Below, one piece after another: positions 8,233 to 16,352 of a stretch of 64,000 bases of DNA. Position 1 is the stretch's first letter; each line of letters begins with the position of its first letter. The translations under genes were made by a program, and so were the position numbers. Source of the stretch: DASQPR01 sp963836785. GTDB taxonomy: Bacteria > Actinomycetota > Actinomycetes > Mycobacteriales > Micromonosporaceae. The stretch spans positions 620,001 to 684,000 of the forward strand of contig CAWIKW010000005.1 in the NCBI GenBank assembly GCA_963836785.1. Reading direction: 5' to 3'. The notes under the pieces were generated by a model. That model was not told where the DNA came from and made no database searches. It saw nothing but the letters and a program-made list of their open reading frames with translations.

Positions 8233-9534
8233 ATGTCCGCGCCGGTCGAAGGCACCCCGAGGCGAAGCCTATTGCGCGATCGGAACATGGCCGTGCTCTT
8301 CGCCGGTGAGACCGTAAGCGAACTCGGCTCGACCATGACGTTTCTCGTGTTTCCGCTGATCGCCATCGGCCTGGATGCGAGCCCGTTCATGATCGGTGTG
8401 ATCGCGGCCGCGACCAACGCCGCGTGGCTTGTGGTCGCGTTGCCGGCCGGCGCGTGGGTCGACCGGGTCCGGCGGCGGCCGATCCTCATCGCGACCGACA
8501 TCGGCTCGGCGCTGCTGCTGGCGTCGGTGCCGGTGGCGGCGGCCTGGCACGTATTGACCGTCACACAGCTCGCCATCACCGGCTTTCTGGTCGGCGCATT
8601 GAGCGTCACGTTCGACGTCGCCTATCCGGCGTTCCTCCCGAGCGTCGTGCCGCCGGGACGGCTCGTCGACGGCAACGGCCTGATGGAGGCCGGCGCGAAC
8701 GCGGCACAGGTGGCCGGTCCCAGCCTCGGCGGCGTGCTCGTGCAGGTCGTCGGCGCCCCGGTGGCGTTGGTGGCTGACGCGGTGTCGTTCCTCGTGTCGG
8801 CGAGCGCGCTCGCGACCATCCGCGTGCCGGAGGTCCATGCGTCGTCGGTCGCGTCGGCGGAGCGAGGTCCGCGCCCCAGCCTGCGCGCGGACATCGCGGA
8901 CGGCCTTCGCTATGTCGTGCATGGGCCCTCGCTGCGAGCGCTGGTCACGTCCGTCGCCGTCGCGAATTTCATTTTCGGCGGGTACGCAGCGGTCGTGCTC
9001 GTGTTCTACGCGCGCCAACTCGGGCTGCCGGCGGCGGTGATCGGTGTCATCGTGGCGGTGGCCGGACTCGGCGGCATCGTCGGGTCGCTCGGCGCGGGCC
9101 CGCTGGCACGGCGGATCGGCGACGCTCGCCTGCTGTGGATGTCGACGATCGTCACCACGCCGATGCTTCTGCTGGTGCCGCTCGGCCGGCCCGGCGGTTG
9201 GCTCGCCCTGCCGGTCATCGGTGTGGTTGGCGCGAACGCCGCCATCGCCGCGTTCAACGTCTGCGTACGGGCGGCGCTACAGCGCAACGTCCCGCCGGCG
9301 ATGCTGGGCCGGGTCACGGCATCGATCCGCGTGTTCAGCCGGGGTGCGTTGCCGCTCGGCGCGCTGGTCGGCGGCGCGATCGCCGGCGCCGCGACGCCTC
9401 GAATAGCACTGGTCGCGATGCTGGCGTGTTTTGTGGCCGTACCGATCCTCGTCTGGCGCTCGCCCATCAGCCGTACCCGTACGCTCGCCGATCTGGCCAC
9501 CCCGGTGACTCCCACCGCTCCGGCCACGGTGTGA
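8233..9534 (+). CDS. MFS exporter (12-TM, EntS/MFS_3-like)
   Basis: 433-residue major facilitator with about 12 hydrophobic segments and the cytoplasmic motif AGAWVDRVRRRPI between helices 2 and 3. Closest in layout to drug or siderophore exporters of the EntS/MFS_3 type; the substrate cannot be read from sequence. The ATG at 8233 starts just before the RRSLLRDRNMAVLF amphipathic entry to helix 1. An in-frame GTG at 8212 adds seven unlikely residues. It is followed by the tRNA at 9617. Confidence 0.88.
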   Translation: MSAPVEGTPRRSLLRDRNMAVLFAGETVSELGSTMTFLVFPLIAIGLDASPFMIGVIAAATNAAWLVVALPAGAWVDRVRRRPILIATDIGSALLLASVPVAAAWHVLTVTQLAITGFLVGALSVTFDVAYPAFLPSVVPPGRLVDGNGLMEAGANAAQVAGPSLGGVLVQVVGAPVALVADAVSFLVSASALATIRVPEVHASSVASAERGPRPSLRADIADGLRYVVHGPSLRALVTSVAVANFIFGGYAAVVLVFYARQLGLPAAVIGVIVAVAGLGGIVGSLGAGPLARRIGDARLLWMSTIVTTPMLLLVPLGRPGGWLALPVIGVVGANAAIAAFNVCVRAALQRNVPPAMLGRVTASIRVFSRGALPLGALVGGAIAGAATPRIALVAMLACFVAVPILVWRSPISRTRTLADLATPVTPTAPATV

Positions 9535-9616
9535 GTCACCGAGCCGGCTATCCTGTGCACGCAGGTTCACGATCCCGGGACCGCTCAGCGTTCGTCGCGG
9601 TCGCTTCGGGTCGAGA

Positions 9617-9689
9617 GGGGCCGTAGCCCAATGGCAGAGGCACACGGTTTAGGTCCGTGACAGTGTGAGTTCGACTCTCACCGGCCCTA
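9617..9689 (+). tRNA. tRNA with anticodon UAG (Leu by anticodon), class I shape
   Basis: A 73-nt cloverleaf. Acceptor 9617-9623/9682-9688 (7 bp, first pair G-U), 3-bp D stem GCC/GGC, anticodon stem CACGG/CCGTG with loop TTTAGGT (anticodon 9650-9652), a 5-nt variable loop, T stem GTGAG/CTCAC with loop TTCGACT, discriminator A9689 and no encoded CCA. Anticodon UAG reads the leucine codon CUA. Bacterial tRNA-Leu normally has a long variable arm (class II), which is absent here, so its charging identity is uncertain. Confidence 0.85.
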
Positions 9690-9721
9690 CAAGCGCCGCC
9701 GAGCGCCCGGCCCGGTCCTCC

Positions 9722-10210
9722 TCAGGCGTCGTCTTTGTCGAGCCCGAGGTCGCGACGGAGCTTGGCGACGTGGCCGGTCGCCTTCACGTTGTAGAAGGCA
9801 TGCTCGATCTTGCCGTCCTCGCCGATCACGAACGTCGACCGGATCACGCCGGTGACCGTCTTGCCGTAGAGCTGCTTTTCTCCGTACGCGCCGTACGCCT
9901 CAAGCACGTCCTTGTCCGGGTTGCTCACGAGCGGGAACGTGATGGCGTCCCGCTCGACAAACTGCGCGAGCTTGGCCGGCTTGTCCGGCGAGATGCCGAT
10001 GACCTGGTAGCCAGCGCCCTTCAACGATGCGATCGAGTCCCGGAAGTCGCACGCCTGCGTCGTGCAGCCGGGCGTCATCGCGGCGGGATACGCGTAAAGG
10101 ATGACCTTTCTGCCCCGCAGGCTGGACAAGGTCAGGTCGGAGCCGTCGCTGGTGGGCAGGGTGAAGTCGGGTGCCATGTCGCCGGGCGCAAGCCGTGCAT
10201 TATCCGTCAT
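9722..10210 (-). CDS. bcp: Thioredoxin-dependent thiol peroxidase, Bcp/PrxQ type
   Basis: Reduces hydroperoxides in the cytoplasm using thioredoxin. 162 residues from the ATG at 10210. The peroxidatic Cys49 (PGCT) and resolving Cys54 (ACDFRDS) have the five-residue spacing of the atypical 2-Cys Bcp/PrxQ group. The conserved Arg lies in TGVIRSTFVI. It ends 32 nt from the tRNA on the opposite strand. The DsbA-like gene just upstream (stop at 10271) is on the same strand, 60 nt away, so a thiol-redox pair may be co-transcribed. Confidence 0.95.
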   Translation of the reverse strand: MTDNARLAPGDMAPDFTLPTSDGSDLTLSSLRGRKVILYAYPAAMTPGCTTQACDFRDSIASLKGAGYQVIGISPDKPAKLAQFVERDAITFPLVSNPDKDVLEAYGAYGEKQLYGKTVTGVIRSTFVIGEDGKIEHAFYNVKATGHVAKLRRDLGLDKDDA

Positions 10211-10270
10211 GTCATCGAGCCTACCGATCAACGCCGGAGCCGCCGGGAGCCATCGGTGGCCGTCGGGGCT

Positions 10271-11266
10271 TCACTTCCTCGACTTCGCCGACGCGGCGGC
10301 TAGGGCCGTCGTGACCGCTGTGGTGAGTTCGCCGGCGCTCGGTGTCTGACCGGACGTCGTGATCGGCTCGCCGTTGACGAGCACGTTCGGTGTGCCCGCG
10401 ACCGGGTGGGCCGAAGCGAGCCGCGTCTCATGGGCGATCCAGCCCCGGTACTTCTGAGCGCGCACGCACTGCGCGAACTTCGGATCGATGATGCCGGCTC
10501 GGCCGGCCAGCTGGACCAGATCGTCGTCCGACATCCCGGCGCTGTGCGCCGTGGGTTGATTGGCGAACAGCGCCTGGGTGTACGGCAGGAAGGCGCCCCG
10601 GTCGGCGGCGCACGCGGCGGAGTCCGCCGCGCGGGTCGAATATTGTGTCGTCGTCAACTCATCGAGCATCGCGACCGGGTGATAGACGAGCGTGATCTGG
10701 TTCTTCGCGACCATCGCGCTGAGCGTCGCGAACGTGGTGGACTGGAACGTCTTACAACCGGGGCATTCGTAGTCGACGTAGACCTCGACCGTCACCGGCC
10801 CGGATCCGCCGGCGACCAGGCCATCCGTACGGGCCGTGACGCTGGCCGGCACGGGCAACGACGGCGTTTTCTTTACCTGGTAGATGCCGAACCCGATGAG
10901 CCCGCCGATGACAACAAAGACCGCGAGCAGCCCGGAGAGCAGGATCGTGGTGTGCTTGCGCTGGATCCGGCGCTCCTGCTCCCACGCCTCGCGACGAGCG
11001 CGGCGGGCCGGTGAGTCGGCGGCCATGGCGGCCTCGCGCCGTTGTTTGCGATTCAGCCGTGGGGGCCTTTCGGTCGTCGCATCGTTGGACGAGTGCGCAT
11101 CGGCGATTGGCTCACCTCGGTCGGCGACGGCCGTTCCGCCCCTTGTCGCCTGGTCGCGGCGGCCGCTCGGGGACCCGTCGCGCTCCCGGCCGTTCGTGGG
11201 GCTGCCGTTGGCCGCACCATCCCGGCCCGCCGGGCCGCGGCCGCCCGTGGTCGACGATCCACTCAT
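10271..11266 (-). CDS. Membrane-anchored DsbA-like thioredoxin-fold protein
   Basis: 331 residues. A long charged, low-complexity cytoplasmic N-terminus (1-105), one membrane segment (about 107-130), then an extracytoplasmic DsbA-type thioredoxin domain with active site CPGC at 168-171. Probably an oxidase or isomerase for disulfides in exported proteins. The ATG at 11266 (MSGSSTTGG) follows GGGGACC; the frame is open upstream, but the added residues look non-coding. The disordered N-terminus is rich in Arg, Gly, Ser and Asp. Confidence 0.88.
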   Translation of the reverse strand: MSGSSTTGGRGPAGRDGAANGSPTNGRERDGSPSGRRDQATRGGTAVADRGEPIADAHSSNDATTERPPRLNRKQRREAAMAADSPARRARREAWEQERRIQRKHTTILLSGLLAVFVVIGGLIGFGIYQVKKTPSLPVPASVTARTDGLVAGGSGPVTVEVYVDYECPGCKTFQSTTFATLSAMVAKNQITLVYHPVAMLDELTTTQYSTRAADSAACAADRGAFLPYTQALFANQPTAHSAGMSDDDLVQLAGRAGIIDPKFAQCVRAQKYRGWIAHETRLASAHPVAGTPNVLVNGEPITTSGQTPSAGELTTAVTTALAAASAKSRK

Positions 11267-11500
11267 GTTCGGGTCCCCGTGCTGTCGAGATTCAGGTCGC
11301 GCCTCGCGTCGTTGCTGACCGGGCTCGGTCTGCAGCGTACGGGAGAATTTAATGGCATTTGGGCGCTTCGCGAGGATGGCCGTCGCCGGACCCCGCAACC
11401 GATCGGACGCCGATGCGGCCGCCCTTCGTCTCAGGCTCCCATCAGCGCGAGGGGTGCCCGCGTGTGGTCAGTGTGCGAACGATCGGCCAGTATGGTCGTC

Positions 11501-13561
11501 ATGAGTGTGCCCTTGGCGGGCGATCAGGACGCCGCCGTGTTGGATCGACGGGTCCGACCGCGATCGCCGCGCCGGCCCCGCCGGGCCCGCATCGCCGCTT
11601 TGTTCGTCGGCGTCATCGTCGGGCTCTTCGGCTTGCTCGCGTTTCCGGCCGGGGCCGCCCAGGCACACGCGGCGCTGATCCGGACGAGCCCCGCCCAGGG
11701 CTCGATCGTCACGAGCGCGCCGAGCGAAATCGTGATCACGTTCTCCGAGGTCGTACAGCCGGTGCCGACGCGCATCACGGTGATCGCTCCGGACGGCAAG
11801 CGCATCGATTCCGGCAGTCCGCGCGTGCAGGGCGACGACATGCACATTCCGGTGCGTACGAACGTGCCGGGCGGGACCTATCTGGTGAGCTACCGGGTGA
11901 TCTCGGCCGACAGCCACCCGGTCGGCGGCGGTTTCACCTACTCGGTCGGCGCCCCATCACCGGGCGGTGCGCCGAAACCGGTCAACGGCGGCGAGACGAA
12001 CAAGATCGTCGCGACTGGCGTCTCGGTCATGCAGTTCGTCGGTTTCGTCGGTTTGATTCTCGTGCTGGGTCCGGCCATGGTGCTGATCGCGCTGTGGCCG
12101 CGCCGGCTCGATCGCCGCCAGCCGATCCGGATCGTGTACGGCGGGCTCGGGCTCATCGCCGTGGCCACGATCGCCGGACTCTACCTGCAGGCTCCGTACG
12201 ACAGCGGGGGCAGCCTGTCGTCGGTCACCGGAGCCGATCTGTCCGACGTGTTCGACTCGCATTTCGGGCAGGCGTACCTGGTCCGGCTCGCGCTCTTGGT
12301 GATCATGGGCTTCCTGCTACGCCCGGTGCTGGCCGGCAAGGGTACGAAGACGGAGCACATCCTGTTGGCGGTGCTCGGCGCGGTCGGTGTCGGCACCTGG
12401 GCGCTCGCCGGACATCCGGGCGCCTCGGACGTCGCCCCGCTGACCACGGTCGCCAACATCGCGCACCTGGCAAGCGTCGGCATTTGGCTCGGCGGCCTGG
12501 TCATGCTCGCGGCGTTCCTACTGCGGCGAGCCAATGTCCGCGAGCTCAACGCGATCCTGCCGGTCTGGTCGAACTGGGCCATGCTCGCCATCACGGTGCT
12601 GGTCCTGTCGGGCACGGCCCAGGCGTTGATCGAGATCGGCACCGTGCACGCGTTGCTGCACACGACGTACGGGCAGCTGGTCATCGCGAAGGTGCTGTTG
12701 CTGGCGGTGATTCTCGCGTTCGCTCAGGGCGCCCGCCTCCTCGTGCAACGGCATGCGGGCGTACCGGCGGCATTGTTGGCCGACGCCGATGCCGGCGCTG
12801 ACTCCGCGGGAACCGACGCAGCGGCTGCCGAGGCCCAGGTCCCGGTGACCGTGGGCGCCCTGGCCGGCGGGGACCGGGGCGTGCACGCCGGCATCCGGCG
12901 CGACGGCGCTGGTTCGGGCTCCGGCGGCGGCGCCGGCCCGACGGCCGAGGAAGCCGACGAGCCCGACGACCAGGCAAGCGGCAGCGACGGCGAACACGAG
13001 GGCGACGACGAGTACGACGGCGACGAATACGAAGAATCCGAAGAATCCGACGACGGGGTCGATGAGGACGAGTCGGCCGAGGTCACGCCGAGCCGCGTTC
13101 TGGACGCCGGCATCCTTCGCCGGCTGCGGCGTTCGGTCCTGATCGAGATCGCGGTCGCGGTCGCCGTGCTCGTCGCGACGGCCATTCTCGTGCAGTCGTC
13201 ACCCGGCCGGGCTGCCGACGCCAACGCCAACCTCGACGCGGCATCGCAGGGCCTTGTCACGCTGAACAGCCCGATCTACTCGCTGCAGGTCGACTTCGCG
13301 CAGTCCGGCAACAACACGGAGATCCACCTCTACGCGGCGAATCTGCAGGGCGTGCCGATCAAGATCGACGAGTGGAAGGTGACGGCCACGTTGCCGTCGC
13401 AGAACCTTGGCCCGATCCCGGCTGGTGTCACCGCGATCACCGACTCGCACGCGATCGGTGAGATCAACCTGACCGTGCCGGGGCGGTGGACGTTCGCGTT
13501 CACGCTGCGAACATCCGACGTCGACGAGGCGACCGTGCAGACGACGGTGCCGATCAACTGA
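11501..13561 (+). CDS. CopC-CopD copper resistance fusion protein
   Basis: 686-residue membrane protein. A basic N-terminus and signal/membrane segment are followed by a CopC domain that begins HAALIRTSP after the AQA cleavage-like site (its first His is the usual Cu ligand), with a second His in ISADSHPVGG. An eight-helix CopD domain follows, then a very acidic Asp/Glu-rich stretch (about residues 480-530), one more membrane segment and a C-terminal extracytoplasmic beta domain. The fusion suggests copper uptake or handling across the membrane. The ATG at 11492 is three codons earlier and equally possible; no clear ribosome site. Confidence 0.88.
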   Translation: MSVPLAGDQDAAVLDRRVRPRSPRRPRRARIAALFVGVIVGLFGLLAFPAGAAQAHAALIRTSPAQGSIVTSAPSEIVITFSEVVQPVPTRITVIAPDGKRIDSGSPRVQGDDMHIPVRTNVPGGTYLVSYRVISADSHPVGGGFTYSVGAPSPGGAPKPVNGGETNKIVATGVSVMQFVGFVGLILVLGPAMVLIALWPRRLDRRQPIRIVYGGLGLIAVATIAGLYLQAPYDSGGSLSSVTGADLSDVFDSHFGQAYLVRLALLVIMGFLLRPVLAGKGTKTEHILLAVLGAVGVGTWALAGHPGASDVAPLTTVANIAHLASVGIWLGGLVMLAAFLLRRANVRELNAILPVWSNWAMLAITVLVLSGTAQALIEIGTVHALLHTTYGQLVIAKVLLLAVILAFAQGARLLVQRHAGVPAALLADADAGADSAGTDAAAAEAQVPVTVGALAGGDRGVHAGIRRDGAGSGSGGGAGPTAEEADEPDDQASGSDGEHEGDDEYDGDEYEESEESDDGVDEDESAEVTPSRVLDAGILRRLRRSVLIEIAVAVAVLVATAILVQSSPGRAADANANLDAASQGLVTLNSPIYSLQVDFAQSGNNTEIHLYAANLQGVPIKIDEWKVTATLPSQNLGPIPAGVTAITDSHAIGEINLTVPGRWTFAFTLRTSDVDEATVQTTVPIN

Positions 13562-13590
13562 CGCCGAGGCCGACCGAGGACGGTCAGCGC

Positions 13591-13628
13591 ACGAAGGCCG
13601 GCCCACGTGATCGTGGGCCGGCCTTCGT
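13591..13628. terminator. Bidirectional terminator between copCD and pirin
   Basis: A perfect 17-bp stem (13591-13607 with 13612-13628) and TGAT loop lie between the convergent copper gene and the pirin gene. Confidence 0.8.
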
Positions 13629-13647
13629 TCTGGTCGAGCAGTGGCGG

Positions 13648-14661
13648 TTAGGACGCGGACGAGCCGGCCTCGTCCTGGCGCGTCTCGACGATGTGCGTCG
13701 GCGTGTTGTGTACGGCCGGGATGCTGCCCAGCCGGCCGGCCTGGAAGTCCTCGAACGCGGTGATGAGCTCGGCGCGGGTGTTCATGACGAACGGACCCAT
13801 GAACGCGACCGGCTCCCGGATGGGGCGACCGCCGAGAAGCAGCACGTCCAGATTCGGCGACCGGCTCTCCTGCTGCTTGTCGGCCGTGATCGTGATCGTG
13901 TCACCGTTGCCGAACACGGCGAGCTGACCCATCTGGAACGGGCGGGCGTTCGGGCCGACCGAGCCGCGCCCGGCCAGGCCGTACGCCAGCGCGTTGAAGT
14001 CCGACCGCCACGGCATGGTCAGCTGTGCGCCCGGGCTCAGCGTCGCATGGATCAGGGAGATCGGCGTGTACGTCGATCCCGGGCCGGCGTGGCCCGCGAC
14101 GTCGCCCGCGATGACGCGCAGCAGGACGCCGCCGTCCTCGGAGGTGAGCAGCGCCGACTCGTTGGCCCGGAGGTCCTGGTAGCGCGGCGGAACGAACTTC
14201 TGCGCGCGGGGCAGGTTCACCCAGAGCTGGATGCCGTGGAAGAGGCCGCCGCTCACGACGAGCTCCTCGGGCGGCGTCTCGATGTGCAGGATGCCGCCGC
14301 CGGCCGTCATCCACTGGGTGTCGCCGTTGGTGATCACTCCGCCGCCGCCGTTGGAGTCCTGGTGGACGAACGTGCCATCCATGATGTACGTCACCGTCTC
14401 GAACCCACGGTGCGGATGCCACGGCGTCCCCTTGGGCTCGCCGGGGGCGTATTCCACCTCGCCCATCTGGTCCATGTGTACGAATGGGTCGAGGTCGGCA
14501 AGGTCGACACCGGCGAACGCGCGGCGCACCGGGAACCCTTCGCCCTCGAAGCCGCTCGGCGCCGTGGTGACCATGCGAACCGGCCGCTGGCGCGCCGCCA
14601 CCGGGTCCGGCGTGGCCAGGCGCGGCAGCACGGTGATGTCGGAAACGGTGACCGCTGGCAT
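13648..14661 (-). CDS. Pirin family protein
   Basis: Bicupin protein of 337 residues. The N-terminal cupin has the metal-site pattern HPHRGFETVTY followed by HQDSNG, and ILHIE later. Pirins bind Fe and include quercetin dioxygenases and redox-sensing co-regulators; which applies here is unknown. The ATG at 14661 has a strong AAAGGGAGGAC site. A GTCAAAT-TT-ATTTGAC palindrome lies 58 nt upstream, suggesting control by a dimeric repressor. Confidence 0.92.
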   Translation of the reverse strand: MPAVTVSDITVLPRLATPDPVAARQRPVRMVTTAPSGFEGEGFPVRRAFAGVDLADLDPFVHMDQMGEVEYAPGEPKGTPWHPHRGFETVTYIMDGTFVHQDSNGGGGVITNGDTQWMTAGGGILHIETPPEELVVSGGLFHGIQLWVNLPRAQKFVPPRYQDLRANESALLTSEDGGVLLRVIAGDVAGHAGPGSTYTPISLIHATLSPGAQLTMPWRSDFNALAYGLAGRGSVGPNARPFQMGQLAVFGNGDTITITADKQQESRSPNLDVLLLGGRPIREPVAFMGPFVMNTRAELITAFEDFQAGRLGSIPAVHNTPTHIVETRQDEAGSSAS

Positions 14662-14718
14662 GATGTCCTCCCTTTGAATTCCACGGTAGGCCGCCCACTG
14701 TCGGGCGGGCCTCCCGAG

Positions 14719-14734
14719 GTCAAATTTATTTGAC
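14719..14734 (-). promoter_or_regulatory. Palindromic operator candidate upstream of pirin
   Basis: GTCAAAT and ATTTGAC form a perfect 7-bp dyad with a TT centre in a short AT-rich patch, 58 nt upstream of the pirin start. The size suits a MarR- or TetR-type dimer. The repressor is not identified. Confidence 0.5.
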
Positions 14735-14806
14735 GCGGAAAGTATCTGCCTCACGGAACAAGCGACTGGGCGTGGTTATGCCCGCGTGTCCGACGCCACA
14801 ACACGC

Positions 14807-14875
14807 GCGGCGCCGGACGGCGGGCAGGAGCGGCGCCGGATGGCGGGAAGGCGCGGCGCCGGACGGCGGGAAGGC
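14807..14875. repeat. Three tandem 23-bp repeats
   Basis: Copies at 14807-14829, 14830-14852 and 14853-14875 share GCGGCGCCGGAYGGCGGG and are exactly contiguous. They lie just beyond the stop of the Ddn-like gene (14880). No coding function is evident. Confidence 0.85.
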
Positions 14876-14879
14876 GCGG

Positions 14880-15284
14880 TCAGGCGCGGGTCAAGGCGAT
14901 CACCGGGATGACCCGGGTCGTCTTCTTCTCGTACTCGGCGAAGCCCGGATTGAACGCGGCCTGCTCGGCATAGACGTCGTCGCGGTCGGCGCCGTGCAAC
15001 TCGGTCGCGACGCCGTCGAACGTCTCGGTGCCCACCTCGACGACCACCTTCGGGTTGGCCTTGAGATTGTGATACCAAGCCGGGTTGATCGGGCGCGCGT
15101 TGAATGACGCGAACACGTAGAGCGTGTCGCCGCGCTTGAGGTAGGCCAACGGATGCACCCGCTCGGCGCCGGATTTGGCGCCGGTGGTGTGCAGCAACAG
15201 GATCGGCTGTTTCGCGAACGCCTTGACCGCGCCGGCATTGGCGCGGAACTCCTTGATGACTTCGTCGTTCCAGTTGTGCGGCAT
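14880..15284 (-). CDS. Deazaflavin (F420)-dependent nitroreductase family protein, Ddn-like (DUF385)
   Basis: 134 residues with a split-barrel flavin/F420-binding fold. Family landmarks are TTGAKSGAERVHPLAYL, which contacts the cofactor phosphate, and NPAWYHNLKANP. Relatives such as mycobacterial Ddn use F420 to reduce quinones or nitro compounds, and the family is largely actinobacterial. The ATG at 15284 follows AAGGAGAATGAGACG. The substrate cannot be predicted. Confidence 0.9.
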   Translation of the reverse strand: MPHNWNDEVIKEFRANAGAVKAFAKQPILLLHTTGAKSGAERVHPLAYLKRGDTLYVFASFNARPINPAWYHNLKANPKVVVEVGTETFDGVATELHGADRDDVYAEQAAFNPGFAEYEKKTTRVIPVIALTRA

Positions 15285-15372
15285 CGTCGTCTCATTCTCC
15301 TTATCGAGTCACCGGCGCCCGGTTGTCACGTGGTTGTGGTTGTCACCCGGGCCATGTGTCGACTCGGTCAAC

Positions 15373-16242
15373 CTAGCTCGCGCCGGTGATACCGCGCCGT
15401 TGCGGAACACCACGCTGGCGTGCCGCCTCGTAGAGAACCACGGTTGCCGCGCTGGCCGCGTTCAGCGAACTCGCGGCGCCGGTCATCGGAATCCGTACGG
15501 TCACATCGCAGGCGTCCCGCCACGCCGCCGACAGGCCGCTCGTCTCGTTGCCGATCACGACGTACGTCGGACCGGTCAGGTCGGCGTCGGCCACGTCGAC
15601 GTCGCCGTGTTCGTCGGTCGCGACCAGCTGAGGTCGCTCGGCCGGCGGAATCGCGTCCCGCCAGGCCAGTACCTCGCGATGCGACGGCACCCGAACGACC
15701 GGGACGGCAAACAATGAGCCGGCACTGGCCCGAACCGACCGGGGGTCGTACGGATCGGCCGCGTGCCCGGTCACCACGACACCGTCCGCGCCGAACGCGT
15801 CGGCCGACCGGATCAGCGTCCCGATGTTGCCGGGCCCGGCCGGTCGGTCGAAGACGACGCCGAGCGCGGAGCTGGTCGGCGCACGGCCGCCGCCGGTCAG
15901 CCGCGCCAGTGAATCCGGTGGCAGCGCGGCGACAGCGATCATCTCGGGGGCGCCCTCATCCTTCTCGCCTAGTTCGGCCATCAGCTCTGCGGCGAGCGCG
16001 GCGTGTACCGGATCCCCCGCGACCGGCGCGGACAGGACATCGCGGGCCCATGCCGACAGGTCGCGATCGGCGTCGTAGAGCAGCGCCGTCAGCGGCCAGT
16101 CGAATGCAAGGGCGAGGCTGATCGGGCGGACGCCGTGCACCAGGAACTCGCCGGCCCGCTGCCGCCTCGTACGGTTGCCAAGCAAGGCCTGCCACTGCTG
16201 GAAGCGGGCGTTTCGCGTCGTGATGCGCAGTGGTGGCGGCAT
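15373..16242 (-). CDS. SpoU/TrmH family RNA 2'-O-ribose methyltransferase
   Basis: 289 residues from the ATG at 16242. An N-terminal substrate-binding domain (RITTRNARFQQWQALLG) precedes the SPOUT knotted domain with motif 1 FDRPAGPGNIGTLIRSADAF, motif 2 YVVIGNETSGLS and motif 3 VRIPMTGAASSLNAASA. It methylates a ribose in rRNA or tRNA; the exact target is unknown. Transcribed divergently from the oxidoreductase at 16353. Confidence 0.93.
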   Translation of the reverse strand: MPPPLRITTRNARFQQWQALLGNRTRRQRAGEFLVHGVRPISLALAFDWPLTALLYDADRDLSAWARDVLSAPVAGDPVHAALAAELMAELGEKDEGAPEMIAVAALPPDSLARLTGGGRAPTSSALGVVFDRPAGPGNIGTLIRSADAFGADGVVVTGHAADPYDPRSVRASAGSLFAVPVVRVPSHREVLAWRDAIPPAERPQLVATDEHGDVDVADADLTGPTYVVIGNETSGLSAAWRDACDVTVRIPMTGAASSLNAASAATVVLYEAARQRGVPQRRGITGAS

Positions 16243-16352
16243 GGGTCTCCCGGGTGCCCGGTGACTCCGCTGACCGGAGCGCACCGCTATTACTCGGCGG
16301 GTCGCGAAGTGGTTAGGTGTAGACCGTAGTGCAGCCAACGAGAGGCGTCGCG

